Assembly (NCBI GenBank): GCA_021774625.1
Contig: JAJFIV010000019.1
Span: forward strand, 1 to 35,576
DNA length: 35,576 nucleotides
Origin: Alphaproteobacteria bacterium
GTDB taxonomy: Bacteria; Pseudomonadota; Alphaproteobacteria; Sphingomonadales; JAKSBY01
Reading direction: 5' to 3'
The notes under the pieces are model-generated. The model was given only the letters and a program-made list of their open reading frames with translations. It made no database searches and was not told the DNA's origin. Below, in pieces: positions 1-6,830 of the stretch (its first letter is position 1; every line of letters begins with the position of its first letter). A program made the translations under genes and the position numbers.

Positions 1-88
1 AGGTCAGATTGGGTATCCTAACATTGCCGCGCTGCACGGGAAGGTAAGGATGAAGCAGATCATACTGCTCTCGCGTGATGCTTTTCAT
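1..88 (-). CDS. IS5-like transposase, N-terminal fragment (runs off the window edge)
   Basis: Read on the minus strand from the ATG at 88, the frame is open to the window edge and gives 29 residues beginning MKSITREQYDLLHPYLP and continuing QRGNVRIPNLT. This matches the N-terminus of IS5-type transposases, whose first segment typically reads '…LLP.QRGNV.I.NL…' before the DDE domain. The catalytic domain lies outside the window, so intactness cannot be judged. The outer end of the element should lie between the start codon and the cobalamin leader, probably near 131-160 where a CTAG (137-140) is seen, but the terminal inverted repeat cannot be verified without the other end. Family assignment rests on the short N-terminal match only. 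Confidence 0.6.
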   Translation of the reverse strand, partial: MKSITREQYDLLHPYLPVQRGNVRIPNLT

Positions 89-181
89 GCCCGAAATATA
101 GCACCATAAAATATCAATGAATAGTGTTAACACGCCCTAGGGTCCTTGACCCCAGCCTCACTTTTCGCAATTTTATTCGTC

Positions 182-210
182 TTGCAAATCAAGTGCTTCG
201 GGTCTAACTT
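182..210 (+). promoter_or_regulatory. candidate sigma-70 promoter for the btu operon
   Basis: TTGCAA (182-187) and TAACTT (205-210) are separated by 17 bp. Transcription would begin near 217, just before the first conserved bases of the cobalamin riboswitch at about 224. The placement fits well, but the -10 box is weak. Confidence 0.4.
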
Positions 211-223
211 CCCCCCCACTGAT

Positions 224-425
224 GGTGCCCTGTATTGGGTTTGTTCAAGCAGTCTTGTGGACAAATTCAGGGGGTAAAAGGGAACGCGGTGTGATCCTCT
301 GATCAAATCCGCGGCTGTACCCGCAACTGTAATCGGTGAGCGCCTTGTGCGTGCAAGCCACTGAGGCCAAGGCCTTGGGAAGGCAGCACAGGACGCCGGG
401 ACCCGAAAGCCAGGAAACCTGCCAT
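224..425 (+). ncRNA. cobalamin riboswitch (B12 element)
   Basis: The leader before the btuB-like gene carries the conserved blocks of the cobalamin riboswitch in order. They are GGTGCC at 224-229, AAGGGAACGCGGTG around 278-291, the core 'GCGGCTGTACCCGCAACTGTAA' region around 310-331, CCACTG at 358-363, and the B12-box-like AGCCAGGAAACCTGCC at about 408-423. This class binds adenosyl- or methylcobalamin and turns off B12 uptake or synthesis genes. The aptamer ends about 180 nt before the btuB start, leaving room for an expression platform with several hairpins. The aptamer is secure; the 5' boundary is approximate. Confidence 0.95.
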
Positions 426-431
426 CCTGTC

Positions 432-597
432 GTCCTTCCCGGGACCGGGATTTGTCCATGGGTGCGGAACTCCGTAGCGGCGATACTGGAAAAGGGTTGC
501 CGGGACGGACAGATGAAAGAGTATTTTTCCCATAATATCAGTCTATTAGCGCCGTATTTTGCGTGCCGGCCGCCCGTATTTTTAATTGCAAATACGG
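432..597 (+). promoter_or_regulatory. riboswitch expression platform with alternative hairpins at the btuB ribosome-binding site
   Basis: GTCCTTCCCGG (432-442) can pair with CCGGGACGGAC (500-510) except for one mismatch. Closer to the gene, the same octamer CCGTATTT occurs at 552-559 and 574-581. Either copy can pair with AAATACGG (590-597), which lies immediately before the likely ribosome-binding region of btuB (start 608). Mutually exclusive pairing of this kind is typical of sequester/anti-sequester switches. The pairings are seen in the sequence; their regulatory use is inferred. Confidence 0.5.
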
Positions 598-607
598 AAA
601 GACGGAT

Positions 608-2539
608 ATGAAATACGCATTTTTATCACTCACCTCAGCCCTGACATTTGTTGCGCAAGGCGTTTCTTATGCGCAAACCGCGGAAGAAGTCGATCAACTG
701 ATCATTATCGGCGCCCGCACGCCGGTCAATAAACTGGAAATCGGCAGCGCTGTCAGCGTGATCGATGCACAGGATATCGAAGACCGGCAGGCCAGCTTTA
801 TTCCGGATCTGCTGCGCGATCTGCCCGGCCTCGCCGTCAGCCGCACCGGCACGGTGGGCGGGGCGACCCAGGTGCGTATCCGCGGCGCCGAGGGCAATCA
901 TACGCTGGTTTTTATCGACGGGATTGAGGCCAATGACCCGGCATTCGGGTCCGAGTTTGATTTTTCCGGCCTGACTGCATCCGGCATCGACCGGATTGAG
1001 GTCTTGCGCGGACCGCAAAGCGCCCTTTGGGGCTCGGAGGCCATTGGCGGCGTCATCAATATTGTCACCAAGGGCGGCGAGAAAGGCCTTGGCGGCAGTG
1101 TGGAAGGTGAGGGCGGTTCCTTCGGCACGATCCGGACCGGCGGCCTGATCCGGGCCGGGTCGGACCGCGCCCGCTTTGCGGCTTCAGCGAATTATTTCGA
1201 TAATAAAGGCATCAACACGGCGCAGTCCGGCACGGAAAAAGACGGCTATGAAAATCTGACGCTTCATCTGAAAGGCAGTGTGGATGCGGCGGACAATCTC
1301 TCGTTTAAGGCGGCGCTCCGTTACATTGATGCGGAAGTCGAGACCGATGCGCAGGATTTCAACTTTGGATCGCCAACCCAGGGCTTGGTGGTCGACACCA
1401 ACGATGTCACCAAAAGCCGGCAGTTTTTTGGCCGCATTGATGGCAGCCTTGCGGTCTTTGATGGCCTTTGGCGGCATGACGTCTTCGTTACCCTGACCGA
1501 TACGGACAACGATAATTTCACCGATGATGCCTTTTCCAACAGCTTTAAGGGAGAGCGGGTGAAATATGGCTATCAGTCGGTGATTGATATCGATGACAAT
1601 GATATGAAGCACACATTTGTCGGCGCGCTGGAGCGGGAGGAGCTGAAATTTCAGAACATTCAGGCCGATCCGGCAAATCCCGCCAATCAGCGGCAAAAGG
1701 ATGATCAGACCAGTTTTATCGGCGAATACCGCTTTGGCTTTATCGGGCGGCTGTTTTTCACGGCGGGCGGGCGGTTTGATGATAATGACCGGTTTAAAAA
1801 CGCCACCACTTACCGGCTCACGACCGCCTATCTCATCCCGGACAGCGGCGCGCGGCTGCATGCCAGTTTCGGCACGGGCATCACCAATCCCGGCTTTTTC
1901 GAACTGTTCGGCTTTATTCCGGCAAGCTTTACCGGCAACCCGGGCCTGCGTCCGGAAAAAGCGGTGAGTTTCGATCTGGGCGTTGAACAGAGTTTCCGGG
2001 ATGACAGGGCGGCCATCGACATCACCTATTTCCACGCCAATCTGAAACGGGAAATCACCACTGTCTTTGATCCGCTGACCTTTGCCGCAAGCCCCATCAA
2101 TCTGGATGGCAAAAGCAAGCGGCAAGGCGTTGAAATCACGCTGGCGGCTGAATTGATGAAGGGCCTGCGCTTCGACGGCAGCTACACCTATACGGATACG
2201 GATCAGCCGGACGGCCTGCCGGAGATCCGCCGCGCCAAACATATCGCCAGCGGTGCTCTGAACCATGACTTTGCGGGTGGCCGGGGGAATATCAATCTCG
2301 GCCTCCGTTACAATGGCAAACAGCAGGACAGTGAGTTTATTTTTGCAACGCCGGAAACCCGGGTGACGCTGGACAGTTTCGCCCTGGTTCATGCGGCGGC
2401 GTCCTATGAAATTCATGACGGGATCGAATTGTATGGCCGGGTCGAAAATCTGTTCGACGCGGACAATGTTGAGGTGTTTAGTCACCGGGCGCCGGGCATC
2501 GGCGCATTCGGCGGCCTGCGCTTCCGGTTTGGAGAATAG
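608..2539 (+). CDS. btuB: TonB-dependent vitamin B12 receptor, BtuB-like
   Basis: This is an outer-membrane receptor that takes up cobalamin using energy from TonB. From the ATG at 608 it has 643 residues: a signal peptide (about 1-22, ending near SYAQ), a TonB-box-like stretch (EEVDQLIIIGAR), a plug domain with VRIRGAEGNHTLVFIDG and EVLRGPQSALWGSEAIGGVINIVTK motifs, and a long beta-barrel. The frame is open upstream to 563, but only the start at 608 places a signal peptide at the N-terminus. The last residues are RFRFGE, so the chain does not end on the aromatic residue usual for outer-membrane barrels. Substrate assignment rests on the cobalamin riboswitch and the following B12-type ABC genes; length and plug fit the BtuB family. 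It overlaps no neighbour and is followed one base later by the binding-protein gene. Confidence 0.9.
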   Translation: MKYAFLSLTSALTFVAQGVSYAQTAEEVDQLIIIGARTPVNKLEIGSAVSVIDAQDIEDRQASFIPDLLRDLPGLAVSRTGTVGGATQVRIRGAEGNHTLVFIDGIEANDPAFGSEFDFSGLTASGIDRIEVLRGPQSALWGSEAIGGVINIVTKGGEKGLGGSVEGEGGSFGTIRTGGLIRAGSDRARFAASANYFDNKGINTAQSGTEKDGYENLTLHLKGSVDAADNLSFKAALRYIDAEVETDAQDFNFGSPTQGLVVDTNDVTKSRQFFGRIDGSLAVFDGLWRHDVFVTLTDTDNDNFTDDAFSNSFKGERVKYGYQSVIDIDDNDMKHTFVGALEREELKFQNIQADPANPANQRQKDDQTSFIGEYRFGFIGRLFFTAGGRFDDNDRFKNATTYRLTTAYLIPDSGARLHASFGTGITNPGFFELFGFIPASFTGNPGLRPEKAVSFDLGVEQSFRDDRAAIDITYFHANLKREITTVFDPLTFAASPINLDGKSKRQGVEITLAAELMKGLRFDGSYTYTDTDQPDGLPEIRRAKHIASGALNHDFAGGRGNINLGLRYNGKQQDSEFIFATPETRVTLDSFALVHAAASYEIHDGIELYGRVENLFDADNVEVFSHRAPGIGAFGGLRFRFGE

Positions 2540-2540
2540 A

Positions 2541-3377
2541 ATGGTGCGTCTGGCCGTCATAGGATCGGTTTTTCTGGGTTGGGTTTCCTCCGTTTTGGCG
2601 GATGAGGCCCTGCCGAGAATCGTCTCCTTCGATTTCTGCGCCGATCAATATGTTCTGGCGCTGGCCGATGCGGATCAGATTGTGGCGCTTTCCCCGGATG
2701 CGGCCGCAGTCTTTTCCTATTTCCATGATAAGGCCAGGCCGTTTCCGACCCATAGCGGGAATGCGGAGGAAATTGCCGTTCTGAAACCCGATCTGCTGGT
2801 GCGGATTGCGGGCGGCGCCTTCAAGCTTCAGGAAATTCTCGTCCATTTTGCTATCGAGACCGCCGATATCGGCTTCGGTAACAGTTTCGGGGATATCGAA
2901 GCTGCCATCACGCGAATCGCAGGTGCCGTGGGTCATCCGGAGCGGGGCAGGGCGCTGATTGCCGATATGCGGCGGCGGCTGGCGACATTGCAGGCGAGAG
3001 CGGCAGCCCGTTCCGGTTCCGCTAATCCGGTAGGCGTCTATCTGACCCCCAGCACATCTTCTACCGGGTCGGGCACTTTTGTGCACCAGGCCATGGAAAT
3101 GGCCGGACTTGACAATCTGCTGGCGCTCGCCGGCTATCAGGGCTGGAATGAATTGCCGCTGGAAATGCTGATCGCCAATCCGCCGGATATTCTGGTCACC
3201 AGTTTTTTCGATAATATGCAGGGCCACAGCGAAACCTGGCGCGGCTCGAAACACGCGGTGGTTCGGAACCTTGCTGCTAGCCGTCCCGTTGTTGACGTGC
3301 CGAGCCGTTACTGGTCCTGCACCGGCTGGTTTCTGCTGGACGCTATCGAGCTGATTGAACGGGAAGCAAACCGGTGA
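2541..3377 (+). CDS. btuF: periplasmic cobalamin-binding protein of an ABC importer, BtuF-like
   Basis: This is a 278-residue solute-binding protein of the helical-backbone class (BtuF/FepB family). A signal peptide (MVRLAVIGSVFLGWVSSVLA) is followed by PRIVSFDFCADQYVLALADADQIVALSPDA, the usual first strand and helix of the family. A conserved 'KPDLLVRIAG' and a C-terminal 'ANPPDILVTSFF' belong to the two lobes. The frame continues upstream inside btuB, but the ATG at 2541 is preferred because GGAG (2531-2534) precedes it and the signal peptide starts there. It would deliver cobalamin from the periplasm to the permease encoded next. Other members of this family bind iron-siderophores; the B12 role comes from the riboswitch and btuB context. 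Confidence 0.85.
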   Translation: MVRLAVIGSVFLGWVSSVLADEALPRIVSFDFCADQYVLALADADQIVALSPDAAAVFSYFHDKARPFPTHSGNAEEIAVLKPDLLVRIAGGAFKLQEILVHFAIETADIGFGNSFGDIEAAITRIAGAVGHPERGRALIADMRRRLATLQARAAARSGSANPVGVYLTPSTSSTGSGTFVHQAMEMAGLDNLLALAGYQGWNELPLEMLIANPPDILVTSFFDNMQGHSETWRGSKHAVVRNLAASRPVVDVPSRYWSCTGWFLLDAIELIEREANR

Positions 3378-4366
3378 CGCAGGATCGGCTTATCTGGACG
3401 CTGCTTTTGGCCATGACTGTCCTTTTGGGATTTCTGTCCCTGCTGCCGGGTCCCGCGGATTTATCGGCGGGAGAAGTTTTGAAGGGATTGATCCTGCCTG
3501 ATGAGAGTGCGGCATCCCTCATTGTCCGGGAAATCCGGCTGCCGCGTGCATTGCTCGGCATTATTGTCGGGGCCACCCTTGGCCTTGCCGGCGCCGCCCT
3601 GCAGGGCCTGTTGCAGAACCCGCTGGCGGAACCCGGGATTGTCGGGGTTTCGGCCAGCGCCGGATTGGGAGCCGTGATTGCGCTTTATTTCGGCATATCC
3701 GGCGGTTTCGCCCTTGCCGTGCCGCTGTTTGCCATGGCGGCGGCGCTGGCGGCAACCTTTGTACTTTTTGTGGCGGCAAGCCGGGGCGCGAGCGTGCTGA
3801 CCCTCATTCTGCTGGGCGTTGCCATCAACAGCATGGCGATGGCCTTTACGTCGCTGGCGCTCAATCTTTCCCCCAACCCTTTTGCTCTTAATGATATCGT
3901 GCTGTGGCTGCTGGGCAGTATCACCAATCGCGGTTATTCCGATATTATGCTGGTGCTGCCCTTTGCGGTAATCGGCTGGGTTCTGATGATTGCCGGCGGA
4001 AGAGGCCTGCAGGCGCTGACGCTCGGCGATGAGACGGCCACCTCGCTTGGCGTCAATCTCGGCCGGCTGCGGGGGCAGGTGATCATTGGCGCTTCCGTAT
4101 CCGTCGGCGCCTGTGTGGCCATTTGCGGGGCGATCGGCTTTGTCGGGCTGGTGGTGCCGCATATGGTCCGGCCTTTCGTCGGGCATGATCCGAAGCGCAT
4201 CCTGGTTCCCTCAGCCCTGCTTGGCGCGATGCTGCTGACGGCCGCCGATATTACTGTCCGGCTGCTTCCCGGCGGACAGGAATTAAAACTTGGCGTTGTC
4301 ACCTCTCTGATTGGCTCCCCTTTCTTTGTCTATCTGATTTTCCGGATGAGAAAGGCTCTGCCATGA
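3374..4366 (+). CDS. btuC: cobalamin ABC transporter permease, BtuC-like (FecCD family)
   Basis: This 330-residue integral membrane protein has about nine or ten hydrophobic segments. It carries family motifs such as IRLPRALLGIIVGATLGLAGAALQGLLQNPLAEPGIVG near residues 53-95 and CGAIGFVGLVVPHMVRPFVGHDPKR near 250-275, the latter forming the coupling region for the ATPase. It starts with GTG at 3374, four bases inside the end of the binding-protein gene, which indicates translational coupling. With the downstream ATPase it would form the inner-membrane B12 importer. The fold assignment is secure; the substrate is inferred from the operon. Confidence 0.88.
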   Translation: MTQDRLIWTLLLAMTVLLGFLSLLPGPADLSAGEVLKGLILPDESAASLIVREIRLPRALLGIIVGATLGLAGAALQGLLQNPLAEPGIVGVSASAGLGAVIALYFGISGGFALAVPLFAMAAALAATFVLFVAASRGASVLTLILLGVAINSMAMAFTSLALNLSPNPFALNDIVLWLLGSITNRGYSDIMLVLPFAVIGWVLMIAGGRGLQALTLGDETATSLGVNLGRLRGQVIIGASVSVGACVAICGAIGFVGLVVPHMVRPFVGHDPKRILVPSALLGAMLLTAADITVRLLPGGQELKLGVVTSLIGSPFFVYLIFRMRKALP

Positions 4367-5178
4367 GCCTGATTCTGGCGGAAAATATTTTGCTAGCAAT
4401 TGACGGAAGGGTCATTGTCAAAAACATTTCCATGGCGGGGGCAGAAAGTGAACTGATCGGCCTGATCGGCCCTAACGGGGCCGGCAAAAGCACGCTTTTA
4501 AAAGCGTTCGCCGGTATTTCCTCTTACACAGGCAGAATTTCTATCTGCGGGGAAGATGCCGCGCGGCAAAGCCAAAAATGGCTATCGCAAAAAATTTCCT
4601 ACCTGCCGCAGGATCCGGTCATCCGCTGGCCGGTCACCGGGCGGAAGCTGGTAGAGCTTGGCCGTCTGCCCTATCTTGACCCCTGGCGCCGCAGGGCGGC
4701 CGGGGACCTTCAGGCGATTGATCGGGCGATGGCACTGACTGACACAGTGCAGTTCGCTGATCGGGAAATCATGTCGCTTTCCGGCGGCGAGCGGGCGCGT
4801 GTTCTGCTGGCCCGCGCCTTTGCGACCGGTGCGCCGATTATTCTGGCGGATGAGCCGGTGGCGGCACTTGACCCTTACCATCAGCTTCACACTATGGAAC
4901 TGTTGCAGGAAAAATCACGGGCCGGCTGCTGTGTGATTGTGGTACTGCAGGACCTGACGCTGGCGGCGCGTTTTTGCGACCGGCTGGTCCTGCTGTCGGA
5001 AGCGGGAATTATCGCCGATGATAAGCCTTTGGCTGTCTTGACCGATTCGCATTTGGAATCCGCCTATCAAATATCGGCCATCACTGTCTCGGAGGAAGAT
5101 GAAAAGGCCATTCTGCCATGGCGGCGGCTCGGCTCGCAGGTCACAAAAACAAGCTATGCAGCCAAAAATGGCAAATAG
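4363..5178 (+). CDS. btuD: cobalamin ABC transporter ATP-binding protein, BtuD-like
   Basis: This 271-residue ABC ATPase starts with ATG overlapping the permease stop codon (ATGA). Walker A is GPNGAGKST (36-44), the Q-loop region contains LPQDP (81-85), the signature is LSGGE (139-143), and Walker B is IILADEP (159-165) followed by the D-loop AALD. A switch histidine is not evident: the expected position reads VVLQDLTLAARFCD, where many homologues have 'xxHDLxxA', so Gln stands where His is usual. Iron/B12 ATPases of the FecE/BtuD type often read 'LHDLNLAARF', so this is a real departure worth noting. It closes the B12 operon. Confidence 0.87.
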   Translation: MSLILAENILLAIDGRVIVKNISMAGAESELIGLIGPNGAGKSTLLKAFAGISSYTGRISICGEDAARQSQKWLSQKISYLPQDPVIRWPVTGRKLVELGRLPYLDPWRRRAAGDLQAIDRAMALTDTVQFADREIMSLSGGERARVLLARAFATGAPIILADEPVAALDPYHQLHTMELLQEKSRAGCCVIVVLQDLTLAARFCDRLVLLSEAGIIADDKPLAVLTDSHLESAYQISAITVSEEDEKAILPWRRLGSQVTKTSYAAKNGK

Positions 5179-5184
5179 AAAACA

Positions 5185-5207
5185 GTCGGCAGTTTATTAA
5201 TGCCGAC
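5185..5207 (+). terminator. hairpin after btuD, possible terminator
   Basis: GTCGGCA (5185-5191) and TGCCGAC (5201-5207) form a perfect 7-bp stem with a 9-nt loop, seven bases after the btuD stop. A T-rich stretch follows only about 15 bases later, so intrinsic termination is uncertain. Confidence 0.4.
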
Positions 5208-5223
5208 AGGCGTCAAGATTTTC

Positions 5224-5251
5224 TTGCATTTTTCTTATTTTATCTTAAATG
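5224..5251 (+). promoter_or_regulatory. weak candidate promoter for the polyamine operon
   Basis: TTGCAT (5224-5229) and TAAATG (5246-5251) are separated by 16 bp in an AT-rich stretch between btuD and the structured leader. It is the best match I see there, but it is not strong. Confidence 0.25.
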
Positions 5252-5269
5252 AAGCTTTCCGCACACGCA

Positions 5270-5585
5270 CGTGCCCCTGGCCGTTAGAGTTATGTAACGG
5301 CGTGTCGGCCTTTTGTTAGTTGGATCGTTGGCTGAGTTTGCGTAAAGGCTGCGATTTCTAATTGCCAAGGGAGTCGACAATGACCTCCATAACGCTTGCC
5401 TATCACGGCACTTTATTGATGTGTGATCTTACCGCTGTTTTCCGTCCGCGCACCTATATTAAATGGTGGTATCTGGTCCTGGATATGACCAGTCCGATGC
5501 TCTGTAATCGCTGATTTGACCGCTTTGGCCTTCGGGTCAAATTCTGATCATCAGGCGTCACGGGACGCCGGCAGAGTAGGGTGGA
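5270..5585 (+). ncRNA. speF-type leader region of ornithine decarboxylase
   Basis: A 400-nt stretch between btuD and ornithine decarboxylase contains several hairpins. GCCGTTA/TAACGGC pairs at 5280-5286/5295-5301. CTGGTC/GACCAG pairs at 5473-5478/5487-5492. TTGGCC/GGTCAA with a TTCG loop lies at 5525-5540, and GGCGTC/GACGCC at 5554-5569 just before the ribosome-binding site. Alphaproteobacterial ornithine decarboxylase genes are known to be preceded by the conserved 'speF' RNA motif (Rfam speF), and this region has the right place and size. I could not align it to the Rfam model, so membership is inferred from context plus the visible structure. It also holds an upstream ORF, listed separately. 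Confidence 0.55.
5380..5514 (+). CDS. 44-codon upstream ORF in the ornithine decarboxylase leader (putative leader peptide)
   Basis: The ATG at 5380 has a good ribosome-binding site (AAGGGAG, about 5367-5373) and opens a 44-codon frame ending in TGA at 5512-5514, 75 bases before the ornithine decarboxylase start. The peptide begins MTSITLAYHGTLLMCDLTAV, contains an aromatic cluster IKWWY, and ends SPMLCNR. It resembles no family I recognise. Its stop codon sits directly before two competing hairpins, TTGACC (5516-5521) or TTGGCC (5525-5530) pairing with GGTCAA (5535-5540). A ribosome paused at the end of the ORF would change their balance. Enterobacterial speF is controlled by an ornithine-sensing leader peptide, but this peptide shows no obvious similarity to it. 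The ORF could be fortuitous; RBS and position argue for translation. Confidence 0.45.
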   Translation: MTSITLAYHGTLLMCDLTAVFRPRTYIKWWYLVLDMTSPMLCNR

Positions 5586-5589
5586 CGAT

Positions 5590-6828
5590 ATGACATTCCC
5601 CTTGGTACATACTGAAATAAATCTGTTCGACTGTTCGCATGCCGGTTTGCCGGTTTTCCGCTCGGCGGGCGATACGGTCCGGAAAATTGGTGATGAGGCG
5701 CCGATCCAGTGCCTGTATCCGGAAATCATCCGCAAAACCGCGCATAATTTTCTCGCCAGATTTCCGGGCGATATTCTATATGCGGTGAAATGCAACCCGC
5801 ATCCGGCTGTTCTCAGCTACCTGGTTGAGGCCGGTATCCGGCATTTCGATGTTGCCTCCGTTGCGGAAATCGAAGCGGTGCAGGCGATCATGCCGGAAGC
5901 TGCCCTCTATTTCATGCATCCGATCAAAAGCCGAAAAGCAATTCGCTTCGCCTATGACCGGGGTGTCCGTGATTTTGCTATTGATAGCGACGTGGAACTC
6001 GACAAGATCGTGGAGGAGACGGATGGCGCGCCTGACCTCAATCTTTATGTGCGCATCGCCCTGGCGCGGGGGGCTGTGGAATATGATCTGTCCGGTAAGT
6101 TCGGCATTGCCGGCCCGGCTGCCGTTGAACTGATCGCCCGTGCCCGGTCCAGAGCCCGGACGCTAGGCGTCAGTTTCCATGTGGGCTCGCAATGCATGTC
6201 GCCTTTGGCCTACCGCAATGCCATTGGTGTGGTGCGGGATCTGGTGGATGCGGCGGATGTCACCATCGACCGGCTGGATGTGGGCGGCGGGTTTCCCGTT
6301 AACTATCCCGGCATGACGCCGCCGCCGCTGGGATTTTTCATGGATGAGATCAAACGCGCCGCCGAGCTTTATGGATTCGGCAGTCTGCATCTGATGTGCG
6401 AACCGGGCCGGGCCATGGTGGCGGAAGGCGGCTCGGTCCTGGTGCGGGTCGAGCAGCGGCGGGGCAATGTGCTCTATCTCAATGACGGCACGTATGGCGC
6501 CCTGTTTGATGCGGGCACTCCGCGCTGGCGCTTTCCCGTACAATTGTTGCGCCAAGGTGGTGGGTCCAAAAACATGGCTCCTTTCAGCTTTTTCGGGCCG
6601 ACCTGCGATAGCCTCGATAAAATGGATGGTCCGTTTTACCTGCCCGATGATGTGCGCGAAGGCGACTGGATTGAAGTCAGGCAACTGGGAGCCTATGGTG
6701 CCGTCATGCGAACCAATTTCAACGGTTTTTACACCGATGTGACCGTTGCCGTCTCCGAGAATAATCTGGGAAGCCGGAACCCGTTCGCCCGGCAGGACGG
6801 CCAGGATCAAATCAAATTGGAATTTTAA
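5590..6828 (+). CDS. ornithine decarboxylase (PLP-dependent, alanine-racemase fold)
   Basis: This enzyme decarboxylates L-ornithine to putrescine, the first step of polyamine synthesis. The ATG at 5590 gives 412 residues and sits 6 bases after GGGTGGA; an in-frame GTG at 5581 is less well placed. Visible features of the eukaryotic-type, fold-III decarboxylases are the PLP lysine in ILYAVKCNP (Lys67), the substrate-side HVGSQ, the phosphate-binding GGGFP, the EPGRAMV motif, and the catalytic cysteine in FFGPTCDSLD. It is about 30 residues longer than many alphaproteobacterial homologues. The DHS-like gene follows after two bases, so the two are cotranscribed and probably act in one pathway. 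Lysine can be an alternative substrate in this family and cannot be excluded. Confidence 0.9.
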   Translation: MTFPLVHTEINLFDCSHAGLPVFRSAGDTVRKIGDEAPIQCLYPEIIRKTAHNFLARFPGDILYAVKCNPHPAVLSYLVEAGIRHFDVASVAEIEAVQAIMPEAALYFMHPIKSRKAIRFAYDRGVRDFAIDSDVELDKIVEETDGAPDLNLYVRIALARGAVEYDLSGKFGIAGPAAVELIARARSRARTLGVSFHVGSQCMSPLAYRNAIGVVRDLVDAADVTIDRLDVGGGFPVNYPGMTPPPLGFFMDEIKRAAELYGFGSLHLMCEPGRAMVAEGGSVLVRVEQRRGNVLYLNDGTYGALFDAGTPRWRFPVQLLRQGGGSKNMAPFSFFGPTCDSLDKMDGPFYLPDDVREGDWIEVRQLGAYGAVMRTNFNGFYTDVTVAVSENNLGSRNPFARQDGQDQIKLEF

Positions 6829-6830
6829 AA

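Noticed and set aside
336-611. 91-codon plus-strand frame through the cobalamin riboswitch
   Set aside because: It runs through conserved aptamer segments, has no ribosome-binding site, and its sequence is dictated by RNA structure.
1184-2560. 458-codon minus-strand frame across btuB
   Set aside because: It lies fully opposite a well-supported receptor gene, encodes a low-complexity basic product with no recognisable domain, and arises from the GC-biased codon positions of btuB.
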